A stretch of 64,000 bases of DNA from Phyllobacteriaceae bacterium UBA1940 (GTDB lineage Bacteria; Pseudomonadota; Alphaproteobacteria; Rhizobiales; Rhizobiaceae). The position numbers and the translations under genes are program-made. Under the pieces are notes generated by a model, which made no database searches, was not told where the DNA came from, and saw only the letters and a program-made list of their open reading frames with translations. Location of the stretch: assembly GCA_002336975.1 (NCBI GenBank), contig DDFA01000113.1, positions 41,906-105,905 of the forward strand. The letters are read 5' to 3'. This document shows positions 29,376 through 38,801 of this stretch, one piece after another; position 1 is the stretch's first letter; the number at the start of each line of letters is the position of its first letter.

Positions 29376-29966
29376 ATGCGCAGCGTTTTGCTTTGTCTCA
29401 CAGCCGCCGTCTTGCTGGCCGCGCCGGCGGCCGCGTCCGCTCAGGAGGCAGGTCCGGCGAGCTCAAAGCCCGTCTCGGTCGAGCGCCCGGCACCGCTTGA
29501 CCAGCTGTTCGCCGATCTCAGGCGCGAATCGAAGGAATACGCCGCAAAACGTATCGCCGACCGGATCTGGACCAGATGGCGGGATTCGGGCAGTGCCTCG
29601 ATCGATGTGATGATGCAGTGGGCCGACGATGCGGCGAAAGCCGAGAAGTGGGCCGTGGCGCTGGATTTTCTCGACCGTGTCACCGTGCTGGCCCCGGATT
29701 TCGCCGAAGGGTGGAACCGCCGTGCCACCGTTCATTTCATGATGAAGAACTACCGCAAGTCGATGGCCGACATCGAGCGGACGCTGCGGCTGGAGCCGCG
29801 CCATTTCGGCGCGCTGGCGGGTATGGCGCAGATCCTCAAGGACACCGGGCGAAAGCAACTGGCCCTCGACGCCTATGAGCGGGTGCTGCAGATCTATCCG
29901 ATGATGCGCAGCGCCCAGGCCGAGGTTGTGACCTTGAGCGACGAACTCGCCGGCCAGGGCATCTGA
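29376..29966 (+). CDS. Secreted tetratricopeptide-repeat protein
   Basis: A 196-aa protein with a signal peptide (MRSVLLCLTAAVLLAAPAAA, cut near ASAQ) and three TPR-like repeats from about residue 85 to 185 (AVALDFLDRVTVLAPDFAEGWNRRA; KSMADIERTLRLEPRHFGALAGMA; LALDAYERVLQIYP). It is probably periplasmic and a protein-protein interaction module. No partner can be named. It is 19 bases before the alpha/beta hydrolase gene and may be cotranscribed. Confidence 0.88.
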   Translation: MRSVLLCLTAAVLLAAPAAASAQEAGPASSKPVSVERPAPLDQLFADLRRESKEYAAKRIADRIWTRWRDSGSASIDVMMQWADDAAKAEKWAVALDFLDRVTVLAPDFAEGWNRRATVHFMMKNYRKSMADIERTLRLEPRHFGALAGMAQILKDTGRKQLALDAYERVLQIYPMMRSAQAEVVTLSDELAGQGI

Positions 29967-29985
29967 CACAATCCGCACGGGCCAC

Positions 29986-31056
29986 ATGAACCTTCTCGCC
30001 GCGTTCGTGCTGTTCCTTCTCGCCGTGGTCGTCGCACTGGCTGGCGCGACGCGTATCGGCGCTTGGATCATCGAGCGCCGCAATCCGCCGGTCGGCGCGT
30101 TCGTCGACATTGGTGGTGCGCAGATCCACCATGTCCATCAGCGGCGGCCGGCGGCCGCCGACCTGCCGCCGATCGTTTTCATCCACGGCGCCAGTGGCAA
30201 TCTCAAGGACCAGATGGTTCCCTTCTCCCGAGCGCTGGCAGGGCGGGCGGAAATGCTGTTCTTCGACCGCCCCGGTCACGGCTGGTCGACGCGCGGGACC
30301 AGCAATGGCGATCCGGGCGGCCAGTCGGCGACGGTTGCGGCGCTGATGGACCGGGTCGGCATCGACAGGGCGATCATCGTTGGCCATTCCTTCGGCGGCG
30401 CGGTCGCCGCGATCTTCGCGCTCGATTTTCCCGATCGCGTCGCCGGGCTGGTGTTCATGTCGGCGGCGAGTCATCCATGGCCGGGCGGCAAGACTTCCTG
30501 GTACTACGATCTGGCGACCGTTCCGCTGCTTGGGTGGCTGTTTGCCGAAACGCTTGCCTGGCCGGGCGGCATGCTGAGAATGCGGGCGGCGACCGACTGC
30601 GTCTTCGCGCCCAATCCGACGCCGGAAAACTATCTGCGCGACGCGTCGATCGAACTGGTGCTGCGTCCGTCAGCCTTCCGGTCGAACTCACTCGATGTCG
30701 AGGGTCTCTACCGGCATGCGCTGAAGGCTGCGCCACGATATCGCGAAATCGCGGTCCCGACCGTGGTTGTGTCTGGCGATCGCGATACGGTGGTGTTTGA
30801 GGAAATCCATTCAGTCGGACTGGCGCGCGACATTCCTGGCGCGGAGCTGATCTGGGTGCACAATCTCGGCCACAAGCCCGATTGGATCGCCACCGACCTG
30901 GCGGTGGCGGCGATCGAAAAGGTCGCAGGCGTCGAGCGCGACCTGCTCGCCGCTGCGCGTCTCGTCGAACGGCGCATCGCGTCCGACAATTTCGGCGTCG
31001 GCGTGTGCATCGACGAAAAGCCGGCGGCGGCCCCGGAGCCCGCCCCGGAGGGGTAG
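29986..31056 (+). CDS. Membrane-anchored alpha/beta hydrolase
   Basis: A 356-aa protein with an N-terminal membrane helix (LLAAFVLFLLAVVVALAGA), then an alpha/beta hydrolase core: oxyanion VFIHGASGNLKDQM, FFDRPGHGWS, nucleophile elbow IIVGHSFGGAVA with the Ser at about residue 133, acid region VVSGDRDTVV, and catalytic His in NLGHKPDW. A Pro-rich C-terminal tail follows. The substrate is unknown; lipid or ester hydrolysis at the inner membrane is plausible. Confidence 0.88.
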   Translation: MNLLAAFVLFLLAVVVALAGATRIGAWIIERRNPPVGAFVDIGGAQIHHVHQRRPAAADLPPIVFIHGASGNLKDQMVPFSRALAGRAEMLFFDRPGHGWSTRGTSNGDPGGQSATVAALMDRVGIDRAIIVGHSFGGAVAAIFALDFPDRVAGLVFMSAASHPWPGGKTSWYYDLATVPLLGWLFAETLAWPGGMLRMRAATDCVFAPNPTPENYLRDASIELVLRPSAFRSNSLDVEGLYRHALKAAPRYREIAVPTVVVSGDRDTVVFEEIHSVGLARDIPGAELIWVHNLGHKPDWIATDLAVAAIEKVAGVERDLLAAARLVERRIASDNFGVGVCIDEKPAAAPEPAPEG

Positions 31057-31069
31057 ACCGCTTCAGGCG

Positions 31070-31741
31070 TCAGGTCCTGACGACGCTCGACAGCACCGAC
31101 AGCGTCAGCAGAACCTGGGCCGCACAATAGAGGCTCCAGACCGCATAGCCGAACGGGACGCGGCGGGGCGAATCAGGCGCGAGTGCGAACCTGCCGCTGG
31201 CAAGGAGTGCGTCGGAGGCGATGAACAGCGTCGCACCGAGCGCAACCATCGGATTTGCGACCGTCAGCGAGGCCAGGCCCATGCCGAGGATTGCCGCCGC
31301 GTAGATCGCGACCGGAACCCGCAACGCGGCGGGGACCTTGTTCCACAGCCAGACGAGAAAGCCGGCCGCGAACACCGTCATTGCGGCTGCCGCGATCAGC
31401 CGCCATCCGACGATCGGTTCACCTCCGACCAGCAGAAATAGCGCGACATAGGCGATGTGGGCTGCAAGAAAACTGCCGAGCCCGGCCATGAACGCACGGT
31501 CGCCATCATAGGCGAGGAAGGCGTCGCCCGTGGAGCTCAGGATCAGCGCCGCGATCAGCAGCCAGGGTCCGCCTTCGAGCGCGGCGAGCATCGCCAGCAG
31601 CAGCACCGCGCCGGTCTTGACGATGGCCCTTCGCTTCGAGGGCCGGCGAAAGATCATGAAGGCGTAGGCGATCGCAAACAGGGCGGAGAAGATCAGCGTG
31701 CCGTTCGAGACGTTGGAGACGCCGCCGGGGAATGGCATCAT
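31070..31741 (-). CDS. Lysoplasmalogenase-like (YhhN family) membrane protein
   Basis: A 223-aa protein with about eight membrane helices and the family features ILSSTGDAFLAYDGDRAFMAGLGSFLAAHIAYV and ATLFIASDALLASGRF, containing the acidic residues proposed as catalytic. YhhN/TMEM86 proteins cleave the vinyl-ether bond of lysoplasmalogens; bacterial substrates are mostly untested. Start: tandem ATGs at 31741/31738. It follows the EamA transporter by five bases. A long in-frame extension upstream is antisense-like noise over that transporter. Confidence 0.85.
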   Translation of the reverse strand: MMPFPGGVSNVSNGTLIFSALFAIAYAFMIFRRPSKRRAIVKTGAVLLLAMLAALEGGPWLLIAALILSSTGDAFLAYDGDRAFMAGLGSFLAAHIAYVALFLLVGGEPIVGWRLIAAAAMTVFAAGFLVWLWNKVPAALRVPVAIYAAAILGMGLASLTVANPMVALGATLFIASDALLASGRFALAPDSPRRVPFGYAVWSLYCAAQVLLTLSVLSSVVRT

Positions 31742-31746
31742 CGGTA

Positions 31747-32640
31747 TTATCCTCCTGTTGCCGGCGTCGGCCGGGCCCTGCGGCCAAACAGCATGTTGCT
31801 TGCCGCCAGCACCGCGCCGGCGGTGATCAGCACGCAGGCTGCGACGATGGTCGGATCGGCCTCGGCGAAGCCCGATGCGATCAGCGCCAGCGTCGACAGC
31901 AGCGGCGCGGCATAGCTGGCGGCGCCCAGCACCTGGATATTGCCGTGCTTGACCCCGTAGTCCCAGGCGTAGAAGGCGGCGCCGACCGGCATCAGCCCAA
32001 GTCCAAGCACCGCCAGCCACTGGCCGGTTGCCTGCGGCAGGACCGTCTGTTCGAGCAGCAGGTGGCAGATCAGCGACAGGATCGCGGTGGCGAGGCAGAA
32101 CCAGGTGACGATCGATGTCGGCGCCGAGGAAAACCGTCGCGACAGGAGCGAGTAGGTCGCCCAGACAATCGCGGCGGCGAACGCCATGGCGTAGCCGAAG
32201 GCATAGCGGGCGTCGAAGCTGAACTGACCGCCCTTGGTGACGATCAGCACCGTGCCGGCCAGACCCATCAGCGCGCCGGCGATGTGGTACCAGCGCAGTC
32301 TCTCGCCGGGCATCAACGCCGATCCGACGACGATGAACAGCGGCCACAGATAGGCAATCAGGCTGGCCTCGACGGCCGGCACGTTGCGCAGCGCAGTGAA
32401 ATACAGGAAATGGTAGCCGAACAGGCCGCCGATGCCGATCAGCCACACCACCGGCGGAACCGGCTCGCGGGCGGGGCTGGACAGACCAACGGCGCGCGCC
32501 GCGAAGCCGATCGCGGAGCCGATCGAAAACGTCATCGCCGACAGCAGAAAGGGCGGCGTATCGCCCGACGCGTCGGTCAGCAACGCCAGCAGCGCCCACA
32601 TCGCAACCGCGCAGAACCCGGTCAGGGTAGCCTTGCCCAA
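31747..32640 (-). CDS. EamA/DMT-family transporter (YddG-like exporter)
   Basis: A 297-aa inner-membrane protein with ten predicted helices in two EamA repeats (about 5-140 and 150-285). The first half shows LRNVPAVEASLIAYLWPLFIVVGSALMPGE, the second KHGNIQVLGAASYAAPLLSTLAL, both typical of the YddG branch, which exports aromatic and other amino acids. The substrate here is uncertain. It is cotranscribed with the YhhN gene. Confidence 0.88.
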   Translation of the reverse strand: MGKATLTGFCAVAMWALLALLTDASGDTPPFLLSAMTFSIGSAIGFAARAVGLSSPAREPVPPVVWLIGIGGLFGYHFLYFTALRNVPAVEASLIAYLWPLFIVVGSALMPGERLRWYHIAGALMGLAGTVLIVTKGGQFSFDARYAFGYAMAFAAAIVWATYSLLSRRFSSAPTSIVTWFCLATAILSLICHLLLEQTVLPQATGQWLAVLGLGLMPVGAAFYAWDYGVKHGNIQVLGAASYAAPLLSTLALIASGFAEADPTIVAACVLITAGAVLAASNMLFGRRARPTPATGG

Positions 32641-32679
32641 CAGCGCCTCTCACATGCTCCGGGCCGGGGTCGCCAGCCG

Positions 32680-33462
32680 CTACTGAACGGTTTCGAACCG
32701 CCCGGCCGTGACGACGACCGTTCCGATTTCCGTTGTAGCGGAAGCCTTGATCGGCGCATAGACGCCGGTGCCGCCGAGCGGCGCGAAGGTGATCAGGATT
32801 TTCGACCGGTTCTTGAGAAAGGCGATCGACTTGTTGGTGCCGCGATAACCGCCCAGCGGAATGAAGCGGGCACTGCAGGTGACGCCCTGGCCGCTGTACC
32901 CCTTGGCCTCGACCGCCTCCGTCTTGACGAAAGACAGTTTCAGATCGGCGCGCAATTCGCCGTCGTAGAACTTCATCGTCTTGGTGCAGACGTCATTGAG
33001 GCTGGCGGCCCGCACCATCGTCGCCGACAGCGGGTCGGTCACCGAGGCGAGGTCGCTCTCGCTGACGTCGATCCAGTTCTTGCGGTTGGCACGCGGCGGC
33101 GGCACGTTTTCGGTCGACGTGACACGGCCGTTGGAGAAGGCCACCTCGGTCTTCTTCTTCTTGTCGCCGCTGGTGTAGTTGATGAGATAGCGGTTGGCGC
33201 TGGCGGTGTCGGCGCCGAAGCCGCCCGACACCGTTGCCGTGCCCTTCGTGGAATCGAAAATCTTGGCGACGCCCGCCGACGCCAGGCGGCCGTCAATGTG
33301 GAAACTGTCGGCATCGATCCTGCTGCTGAACGAGCTGCGGGCGATGTTCAGCCCATAAAGCGACACCGAATAGTCGACGCGAAAGGATTCGGCGCGCGCG
33401 GCGGGCGCGGCGCAGGCGATTGCTGTTGCGGCAAGCAGGATGCGGGCCTTGACGGTCTGCAT
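32680..33462 (-). CDS. DUF3108 exported protein
   Basis: A 260-aa protein with a signal peptide (MQTVKARILLAATAIACAAPAARA) from the ATG at 33462; an in-frame start at 33609 is rejected because it would bury that signal. The mature part begins ESFRVDYSVSLYGLNIARSSF, the DUF3108 opening, and is beta-rich. The family is periplasmic or outer-membrane-associated, with no established function. A short gap separates it from the EamA gene. Confidence 0.87.
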   Translation of the reverse strand: MQTVKARILLAATAIACAAPAARAESFRVDYSVSLYGLNIARSSFSSRIDADSFHIDGRLASAGVAKIFDSTKGTATVSGGFGADTASANRYLINYTSGDKKKKTEVAFSNGRVTSTENVPPPRANRKNWIDVSESDLASVTDPLSATMVRAASLNDVCTKTMKFYDGELRADLKLSFVKTEAVEAKGYSGQGVTCSARFIPLGGYRGTNKSIAFLKNRSKILITFAPLGGTGVYAPIKASATTEIGTVVVTAGRFETVQ

Positions 33463-33556
33463 GGTCGTTCCCTTGTGTTGTGAGGGAGCGTATCGGCGAG
33501 GAATTCGACAATTGTGTGAATGCCGGCCGCGCCCCCTGCCGCCCGTCACGACTTGG

Positions 33557-33585
33557 TTGCATTCGCCTCCGTCTCGGCCTATATC
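33557..33585 (+). promoter_or_regulatory. Promoter of the tRNA-Glu gene
   Basis: TTGCAT (33557-33562) and TATATC (33580-33585) with an ideal 17-base spacer, ending 16 bases before the tRNA. Confidence 0.65.
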
Positions 33586-33601
33586 GGCCTGGTTCCGGCT
33601 T

Positions 33602-33676
33602 GCGCCCATCGTCTAGCGGTTAGGACGGCGCCCTCTCACGGCGCAAACAGGGGTTCGATTCCCCTTGGGCGTACCA
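33602..33676 (+). tRNA. tRNA-Glu (CTC anticodon)
   Basis: The cloverleaf folds by eye: acceptor GCGCCCA pairs with TGGGCGT, anticodon stem GCGCC/GGCGC encloses loop CTCTCAC with anticodon CTC, T-stem AGGGG/CCCCT encloses TTCGATT, and CCA (33674-33676) is encoded. It decodes GAG. No integrase gene or duplicated 3' end is found nearby, so it is not visibly used as an attachment site. Confidence 0.95.
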
Positions 33677-33805
33677 TTTCCGATCTTGCTACTCTGCTGC
33701 TTTCGCGGTTGCATACAGGCAACCTGCATCGGGCGACCCCGATTCCGAGGCTCAGCCGGTGTTCCGGCTCGCTTTCCGTGAAAAGGTTTGCGATACGCGA
33801 CCGGC

Positions 33806-34558
33806 TTACTCGGCGATCAGAATCTCGCAATCGCTCAAATGGCCGTCCAGTTCCGCAATAGGCGAGTTGGTGACGAGGATATCGACCTCCGACCAGTCGC
33901 AGACATGGATCAGGCCGGATTTGCCGAATTTGCTGTTGTCCATCAGCACCATTGTCTGGTCGGCGAGCGGTATCATCGCGCGTTTGAACTCGGCCTCGAA
34001 CAGATCGAAATCGAAACATCCCCGCGACGTGCCGGCGACCATCGAGGTGACGAAATAGCTCGGCGCGAACTGCGACAGGAATTCGATGGCGCCTGGCCCG
34101 ATGATCGTCCTGTCGGAATTGCGCAATTCGCCGCCCGGCACGATGACGCGGTGCCGGCTGCCGGCCGAGCCGAGAATCCGGGCAACCTCGAGCGAGATCG
34201 TCAGGATCGTCATCGGTTCACGATAGGCCAGCGCGCGGGCGAAGAAGCAGGCCGTCGAACTGTTGTCGAGCAGCACCGTCGCGCCTTCACGCACATGGCT
34301 GACCGCCAGCGTGGCGATGGCGGATTTTTCGTCGGTCGCATCGTACAGCCGGTGGTCGAACGGAGGCTCGGCGCGCGGGATCGAAAGCCGGACGCCGCCG
34401 TGATATTTCTCGACGCTTCCCTCCGCCGACAGTATTTTCAGATCGCGCCTGATCGTCTCGTCCGAAACCTCAAAAGTCTCGGCCAGGTCGGCGATTGCGA
34501 TCTTGCCGGATTTCTCCAGGGCGGCAAGGATCTGCTGCTGTCGCGGTGTTCGAGCCAT
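33806..34558 (-). CDS. DeoR/GlpR-family transcriptional regulator
   Basis: A 250-aa repressor with an N-terminal DeoR helix-turn-helix (RQQQILAALEKSGKIAIADLAETFEVSDETIRRDLKIL at 6-43) and a C-terminal sugar-phosphate-sensing domain (ATVLLDNSSTACFFARAL, LVTNSPIA). It lies 19 bases after the ATP-binding gene of the ABC operon, in the same direction, and most likely controls that operon in answer to a phosphorylated sugar or glycerol derivative. Confidence 0.9.
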   Translation of the reverse strand: MARTPRQQQILAALEKSGKIAIADLAETFEVSDETIRRDLKILSAEGSVEKYHGGVRLSIPRAEPPFDHRLYDATDEKSAIATLAVSHVREGATVLLDNSSTACFFARALAYREPMTILTISLEVARILGSAGSRHRVIVPGGELRNSDRTIIGPGAIEFLSQFAPSYFVTSMVAGTSRGCFDFDLFEAEFKRAMIPLADQTMVLMDNSKFGKSGLIHVCDWSEVDILVTNSPIAELDGHLSDCEILIAE

Positions 34559-34577
34559 TTTGCTTGTCCCGGCTGAG

Positions 34578-35642
34578 TCAGATGCCCGATGCTATCGCCT
34601 GACCGTTGCGCGCGTCGAACAGCCGCGCGCGCCGCATGTCGAAGTTGACGCCGACGTCGCTTCCCGGTTTCGGCGCGTCGGACACCGGGCTGCGGACGGT
34701 GATGCGGTCCTTGTCGAGCATGACCTCGACAATCGCCTCGGCCCCGATCAGTTCGGCCCGCTCGACCCTGCCCCGCGCCATGCCGCGCGCCGAGAAGCTG
34801 AACTCCTCGGGACGGACGCCGAGGATGACGTCGCCGGCCAGCGGCTGGCCGGTCTGGATTTCCGCGTTGAACGAGGGGTGGCCGATCAGGCCGCCGGCGC
34901 CGGCCCTGCAGTGCACCAGGGACATTTCGGGCGACCCGATAAAGGTCGCGACAAAGGTGTTGGCCGGATTCATGTAGATATCCATCGGCGCGCCGACCTG
35001 TTGCAGATGGCCTTTCGACATGGTCGCGACGCGGGTTCCAAGCGTCATCGCCTCGATCTGGTCATGGGTGACATAGATGACCGTCAGGCCCAGTTCCTGG
35101 TGCAGCCGCTTCAGCTCGCCGCGCATGCGGTTCCTGAGCTTGGCGTCCAGGTTCGACAGCGGCTCGTCGAAGAGGAAGACTTTTGGCTGGCGCACCAGCG
35201 CCCGGCCGATCGCTACCCGCTGGCGCTCGCCGCCGGACAGGGCTTTCGGCCGCCGTTCCAGAAGGTCGGTGATGTGGAGGATTTCGGCGGCTTCGCGAAC
35301 CCTGCGATCGATCTCCGACTTCGCCAGCGTCGTCGTCTTGCGCAGGCCAAACGCCATGTTGTTGTAGGCGGTCATGTGCGGGTAGAGCGCATAGGACTGG
35401 AACACCATGGCGATGTCGCGCTTCTGCGGCGCGACGTCGGTGACGTCACGGCCATCGATCAGCAGCTGGCCGGAGGTGATGTCCTCAAGGCCGGCAATCA
35501 TGCGCAGCGTCGTCGACTTGCCGCAGCCCGACGGACCGACAAGCACCATGAATTCCTTGTCTTCGATGTTGAGATTGATGTCGTGCACGGTCTCTACCTT
35601 GTCGTAGGACTTGCTGACATTGATCAGTTGCACGGTGGCCAT
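34578..35642 (-). CDS. Carbohydrate ABC transporter ATP-binding protein (MalK/UgpC type)
   Basis: A 354-aa CUT1-family ATPase. Walker [14 protein letters not shown] is at about 37-49, the Q-loop VFQSYALYPHMT follows, signature LSGGERQRVAIGRALVRQP, Walker B VFLFDEPLSNLDAKLRN, and a C-terminal TOBE regulatory domain (ILGVRPEEFSFS). It energises uptake through the two permeases encoded upstream. UgpC (glycerol-3-phosphate) is the nearest named relative, but CUT1 ATPases look alike and substrate cannot be read from this gene. Confidence 0.93.
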   Translation of the reverse strand: MATVQLINVSKSYDKVETVHDINLNIEDKEFMVLVGPSGCGKSTTLRMIAGLEDITSGQLLIDGRDVTDVAPQKRDIAMVFQSYALYPHMTAYNNMAFGLRKTTTLAKSEIDRRVREAAEILHITDLLERRPKALSGGERQRVAIGRALVRQPKVFLFDEPLSNLDAKLRNRMRGELKRLHQELGLTVIYVTHDQIEAMTLGTRVATMSKGHLQQVGAPMDIYMNPANTFVATFIGSPEMSLVHCRAGAGGLIGHPSFNAEIQTGQPLAGDVILGVRPEEFSFSARGMARGRVERAELIGAEAIVEVMLDKDRITVRSPVSDAPKPGSDVGVNFDMRRARLFDARNGQAIASGI

Positions 35643-35663
35643 GGCCGGTCTCCGGTTTGGGCG

Positions 35664-36539
35664 TCACTTGACGCCGGTGTGCATGAAGCTGTCGACAAAG
35701 CGGCGCTGGAAGATGACGAAGAACAACAGCAGCGGAGACACCACGATCATGGTGCCTGCCATCAGCCGGGTCCAGTCGGCGCCGCTGTCGGCCTTGGCCA
35801 GCAGGCCGAGCCCGATCGGCAGCGTGCGCACGCCGTCGGAATTGGTCACCAGAAGCGGCCACATATAGTCGTTCCAGTGGGTGACGACCGAGATGATGCC
35901 GAAGGCTATCAGCGTCGGCTTCACCAGCGGCAGATAGACGTGCCACAGCGTCGCCAGATGACCGCAACCGTCCAGCCGCGCGGCGTCGGACAGATCCGAA
36001 GGCACCTGCCGGAACGACTGGCGCAGCATGAAGGTGCCGTAGCCCGAGGCGACGAACGGCACGATCATCGCCGGCAGCGAATTGATCAGGCCGAGCTCAC
36101 GCACGGTGACGAAATTGGTCAGGAACGTCGCGTAGATCGGGAACATCACCTGCAGCAGGAACAGCGAGAAGAGTAGCTTCTTGAGCGGGAATTCGAGCCG
36201 CGCGAAGGCGTAGGCGGCCAGCGTGATCGTCACCAACTGCGACGCCAGGATGGAGCCGGTCACGATGATCGAATTGATCAGATAGGTGTCGAACGGCGCG
36301 ACCGTCAGCGTCGCCGGATAGTTGCCGAACTGGAAGACGGCGGGAAACAGGCCGGCATTGGGATCGAACACCTCCGCCTTGGTCTTCAGCGAGGTGAGCA
36401 CGATCCAGATCAGCGGGCTCATCCACAGCAGAGCCAGGGGCGCCATCAAAAGATGCAGCCAGCGAATTCCGCCGCGGCGACGGTTTTCGCGGCGCGCCGC
36501 CACCGGCGCCGCCGCTGCGGGGATCGCTACATCGCTCAT
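35664..36539 (-). CDS. Carbohydrate ABC transporter permease 2 (UgpE/MalG type)
   Basis: A 291-aa inner-membrane protein with six helices. The EAA loop that contacts the ATPase is DLSDAARLDGCGHLATLWHVYLPLVKP; the Glu-Ala-Ala of the consensus is here Asp-Ala-Ala. The ATG at 36539 overlaps the stop of permease 1 by one base (TGATG). An in-frame extension beyond this start is antisense-like noise over permease 1 and is rejected. Confidence 0.93.
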   Translation of the reverse strand: MSDVAIPAAAAPVAARRENRRRGGIRWLHLLMAPLALLWMSPLIWIVLTSLKTKAEVFDPNAGLFPAVFQFGNYPATLTVAPFDTYLINSIIVTGSILASQLVTITLAAYAFARLEFPLKKLLFSLFLLQVMFPIYATFLTNFVTVRELGLINSLPAMIVPFVASGYGTFMLRQSFRQVPSDLSDAARLDGCGHLATLWHVYLPLVKPTLIAFGIISVVTHWNDYMWPLLVTNSDGVRTLPIGLGLLAKADSGADWTRLMAGTMIVVSPLLLFFVIFQRRFVDSFMHTGVK

Positions 36540-37441
36540 CAACGTTCCCCCAGATAATGGACGCGGCGCCCGAATGTGACGGCGATCAGGCCGATCAGGC
36601 CGAGCACGAACAGCAGCAGCACATTGGCCAGCGTCGAGGCGTAACCGATGTCCTGATACTGGAAGCCGACCTGGTAGATGTAGAATGTCAGGACATTGGT
36701 GGCGTCGGCGGGTCCGCCCTGCGTCATGACGTAGACGTAGTCGAAGATCTGGTAGCTGTGCAGGATGCCGATGACGGTGACGAAATACAGCGTCGGCGAG
36801 ATCAGCGGCACGGTGATGTAGAGCAGCCGCTGCCATCCCGAAACGCCATCGAGCTTGGCGGCCTCGTAGAGGTCGGAAGGCACCAGCTTCAGCGCCGCCA
36901 GCAGGATCAGCATGAAATAGCCGGAATATTTCCAGATGCTCATGAACATGATCGCCGGCAGCGCCCAGTCGCGATCGTAGAGCCAGTTCACCCGCGGCAG
37001 CCCGAGCGCGCCGAGCGCCGAATTCAGCGGTCCGTAGGCGGGTGCGTAGAGAAACACCCAGACCATGCCGGCGGCGACGCTGGGGATCATCACCGGGTAG
37101 AAGAAGGCCGAACGGTAGATCGCCATGCCGCGCAACTTGCTGTCGAGGGCGACCGCCAGCAGCAGTGCCACCACGATCGCCGTCGGCACGGTGATCAGCG
37201 TGTAGAAGGCGGTGTTGCCCAGCGTCTTCCAGAACAGCGGGTCTGCGAGCAGGCGGCGGTAGTTCTCGTCGCCCATCCAGTAGATCTTTGGATCGCCGAG
37301 CAGCACGTCGTGCAGGCTGAACCACAGCGAGCGCAGGATGGGCCAGTAGGTGAACATGACCAGGAACAGCAGCGAGGGCGCCAGCAGGAGATAGGCGAGC
37401 AGGGCCTCGTTGCGCCGCGAGCGGGCAAGCGTTTGCGACAT
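36539..37441 (-). CDS. Carbohydrate ABC transporter permease 1 (UgpA/MalF type)
   Basis: A 300-aa inner-membrane protein with six helices, starting MSQTLARSRRNEALLAYLLL. The EAA loop is DLYEAAKLDGVSGWQRLLYITVPLISP. It forms the heterodimeric channel with permease 2. It starts 58 bases after the stop of the solute-binding protein gene in the same operon. Confidence 0.93.
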   Translation of the reverse strand: MSQTLARSRRNEALLAYLLLAPSLLFLVMFTYWPILRSLWFSLHDVLLGDPKIYWMGDENYRRLLADPLFWKTLGNTAFYTLITVPTAIVVALLLAVALDSKLRGMAIYRSAFFYPVMIPSVAAGMVWVFLYAPAYGPLNSALGALGLPRVNWLYDRDWALPAIMFMSIWKYSGYFMLILLAALKLVPSDLYEAAKLDGVSGWQRLLYITVPLISPTLYFVTVIGILHSYQIFDYVYVMTQGGPADATNVLTFYIYQVGFQYQDIGYASTLANVLLLFVLGLIGLIAVTFGRRVHYLGER

Positions 37442-37499
37442 GGGAGCGATCCAGTGAGCCGAGGATGCGCGGGCCGGCGAGCGGCCCGCGCGACGAGCG

Positions 37500-38801
37500 T
37501 CAGCCGCGGCGGCGCATGACGCGGGCTATTTCCCTGTTGGTCTCGGCGGCGGCGTCGGTCAGCGCCGCGCCCGCTTCGATCTCGCCGGTCAGGGTGCGGT
37601 CGATCGCGCTCTTCAGCAGATCGCGGGCGCGCGAATAGGCGGGCACCTGCAGGAACGCGCCGGAATACTGGGCCTGATCAAGCGCGACCTTGGCTTCTGG
37701 CACCTCGGCGACATAGCTCTTCATCAGGTCGGTTTCCCACGACGATTTGCGTACCGCCAGATAGCCGGTCGCCTTGCCCCAGTTGGCCTGCACGTCGGTG
37801 CTGGTCATCCAGCGCGCAAAGGTCCAGGCGGCGCGCTTGGCCGCGTCGGACTGCTTCTTGGCGATCATGATCGGCCCGCCGCCCTGGGACGCGCCCCAGT
37901 TCTTGCGCTTGGGCATGAAGGCGACTCCGACCTTGAACGGCGAGGAGGTGCGCAGATTGGTCAGCGATCCAGTCGAGTGGTACAGCATGGCCGTGGTGCC
38001 GGCCATGAAGTCGTTGGCCGAGCCCTGCCAGGTCGAGGCCGGGGCCATGCAGCCCGCGTCGACCATCTGCTTCCAGAACTGCAACGCTTCCACCGCTTCG
38101 GGACGGTCCCACAGAACCTTATCCTTTTCCCAGGGCAGCAGGCCGTTCTGGCGGCAATAGGCCTCGAACATCCAGTCATGCCAGCCGCCGCCGATAATCA
38201 GGCCCCAGCGCTTCAATTCCGAGCCGTCGCGGATCGTCAGCGCCTTGGCGGCGTCGAACAGTTCGTCCCAGTTTTCAGGCGTCTTGGACAGGCCGGCGGC
38301 GGCAAATGCGTCCTTGTTGTAGTAGAGGACCGGCGTCGAGGGCTGGAACGACAGACCGTACAGCCGGCCGTCGGAAACGGCGGTGTCGAGGAAGCCGCCG
38401 ATGAAATCGGAATAGATGTCGTCGGCCTTGGCCTGTTCGGTGACGTCCTCGAGCGCATCGAGGCCGAGGAAGGTCTGCAGCGAGGAATTGATCGGCAGCC
38501 ACATTGCCGGCGGCTCGCCGACGCCGAGCGAGGTGATGACCTTCTGTTCGGTATTGTCGTAGCTGCCGGCGTAGATCGCCTCGACCTCGATTCCCGAATG
38601 CGCCGCGTTGAAATCGGCGATCATGCCGGTGACGAGCTTGTTGATGTCGCCGGACACGCCGACCGGATACATGAACTGCAGTTTGACGACTTCATTGGCG
38701 TGGGTCGGGCAAATGACCCACGGCATCGAGCTGACAAAAGGCGCGGCGAGGCCGGCGGCGAGAAGTTTGCGGCGCGTAAGTTTGGATTTCGTGGAAGTCA
38801 T
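37500..38801 (-). CDS. ABC transporter solute-binding protein, Tat-exported
   Basis: A 433-aa family 1 extracellular binding protein, the first gene of the operon. The N-terminus has a twin-arginine-type signal (KLTRRKLLAAGLAAPFVSS), so it is probably folded before export. The mature part begins with VKLQFMYPVGVSGDINKLVTGM and has the binding-protein core KWGLIIGGG-like segments. The fold fits UgpB/sugar-binding proteins, with the exact ligand unknown. The promoter should lie in the 299-bp gap on its right. Confidence 0.92.
   Translation of the reverse strand: MTSTKSKLTRRKLLAAGLAAPFVSSMPWVICPTHANEVVKLQFMYPVGVSGDINKLVTGMIADFNAAHSGIEVEAIYAGSYDNTEQKVITSLGVGEPPAMWLPINSSLQTFLGLDALEDVTEQAKADDIYSDFIGGFLDTAVSDGRLYGLSFQPSTPVLYYNKDAFAAAGLSKTPENWDELFDAAKALTIRDGSELKRWGLIIGGGWHDWMFEAYCRQNGLLPWEKDKVLWDRPEAVEALQFWKQMVDAGCMAPASTWQGSANDFMAGTTAMLYHSTGSLTNLRTSSPFKVGVAFMPKRKNWGASQGGGPIMIAKKQSDAAKRAAWTFARWMTSTDVQANWGKATGYLAVRKSSWETDLMKSYVAEVPEAKVALDQAQYSGAFLQVPAYSRARDLLKSAIDRTLTGEIEAGAALTDAAAETNREIARVMRRRG

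Noticed and set aside
31732..33483. 583-codon plus-strand frame opposite the EamA and DUF3108 genes
   Set aside because: Low-complexity Arg/Gln-rich shadow with no domain; opposite genes are well supported.
33602..33676. tRNA-Glu as an integration site
   Set aside because: No integrase, no repeated tRNA 3' end, and ordinary conserved genes on both sides.
34503..36176. 557-codon plus-strand frame opposite the ABC operon
   Set aside because: It is antisense to the ATP-binding and permease genes, which have strong family motifs; no motif in the plus-strand reading.
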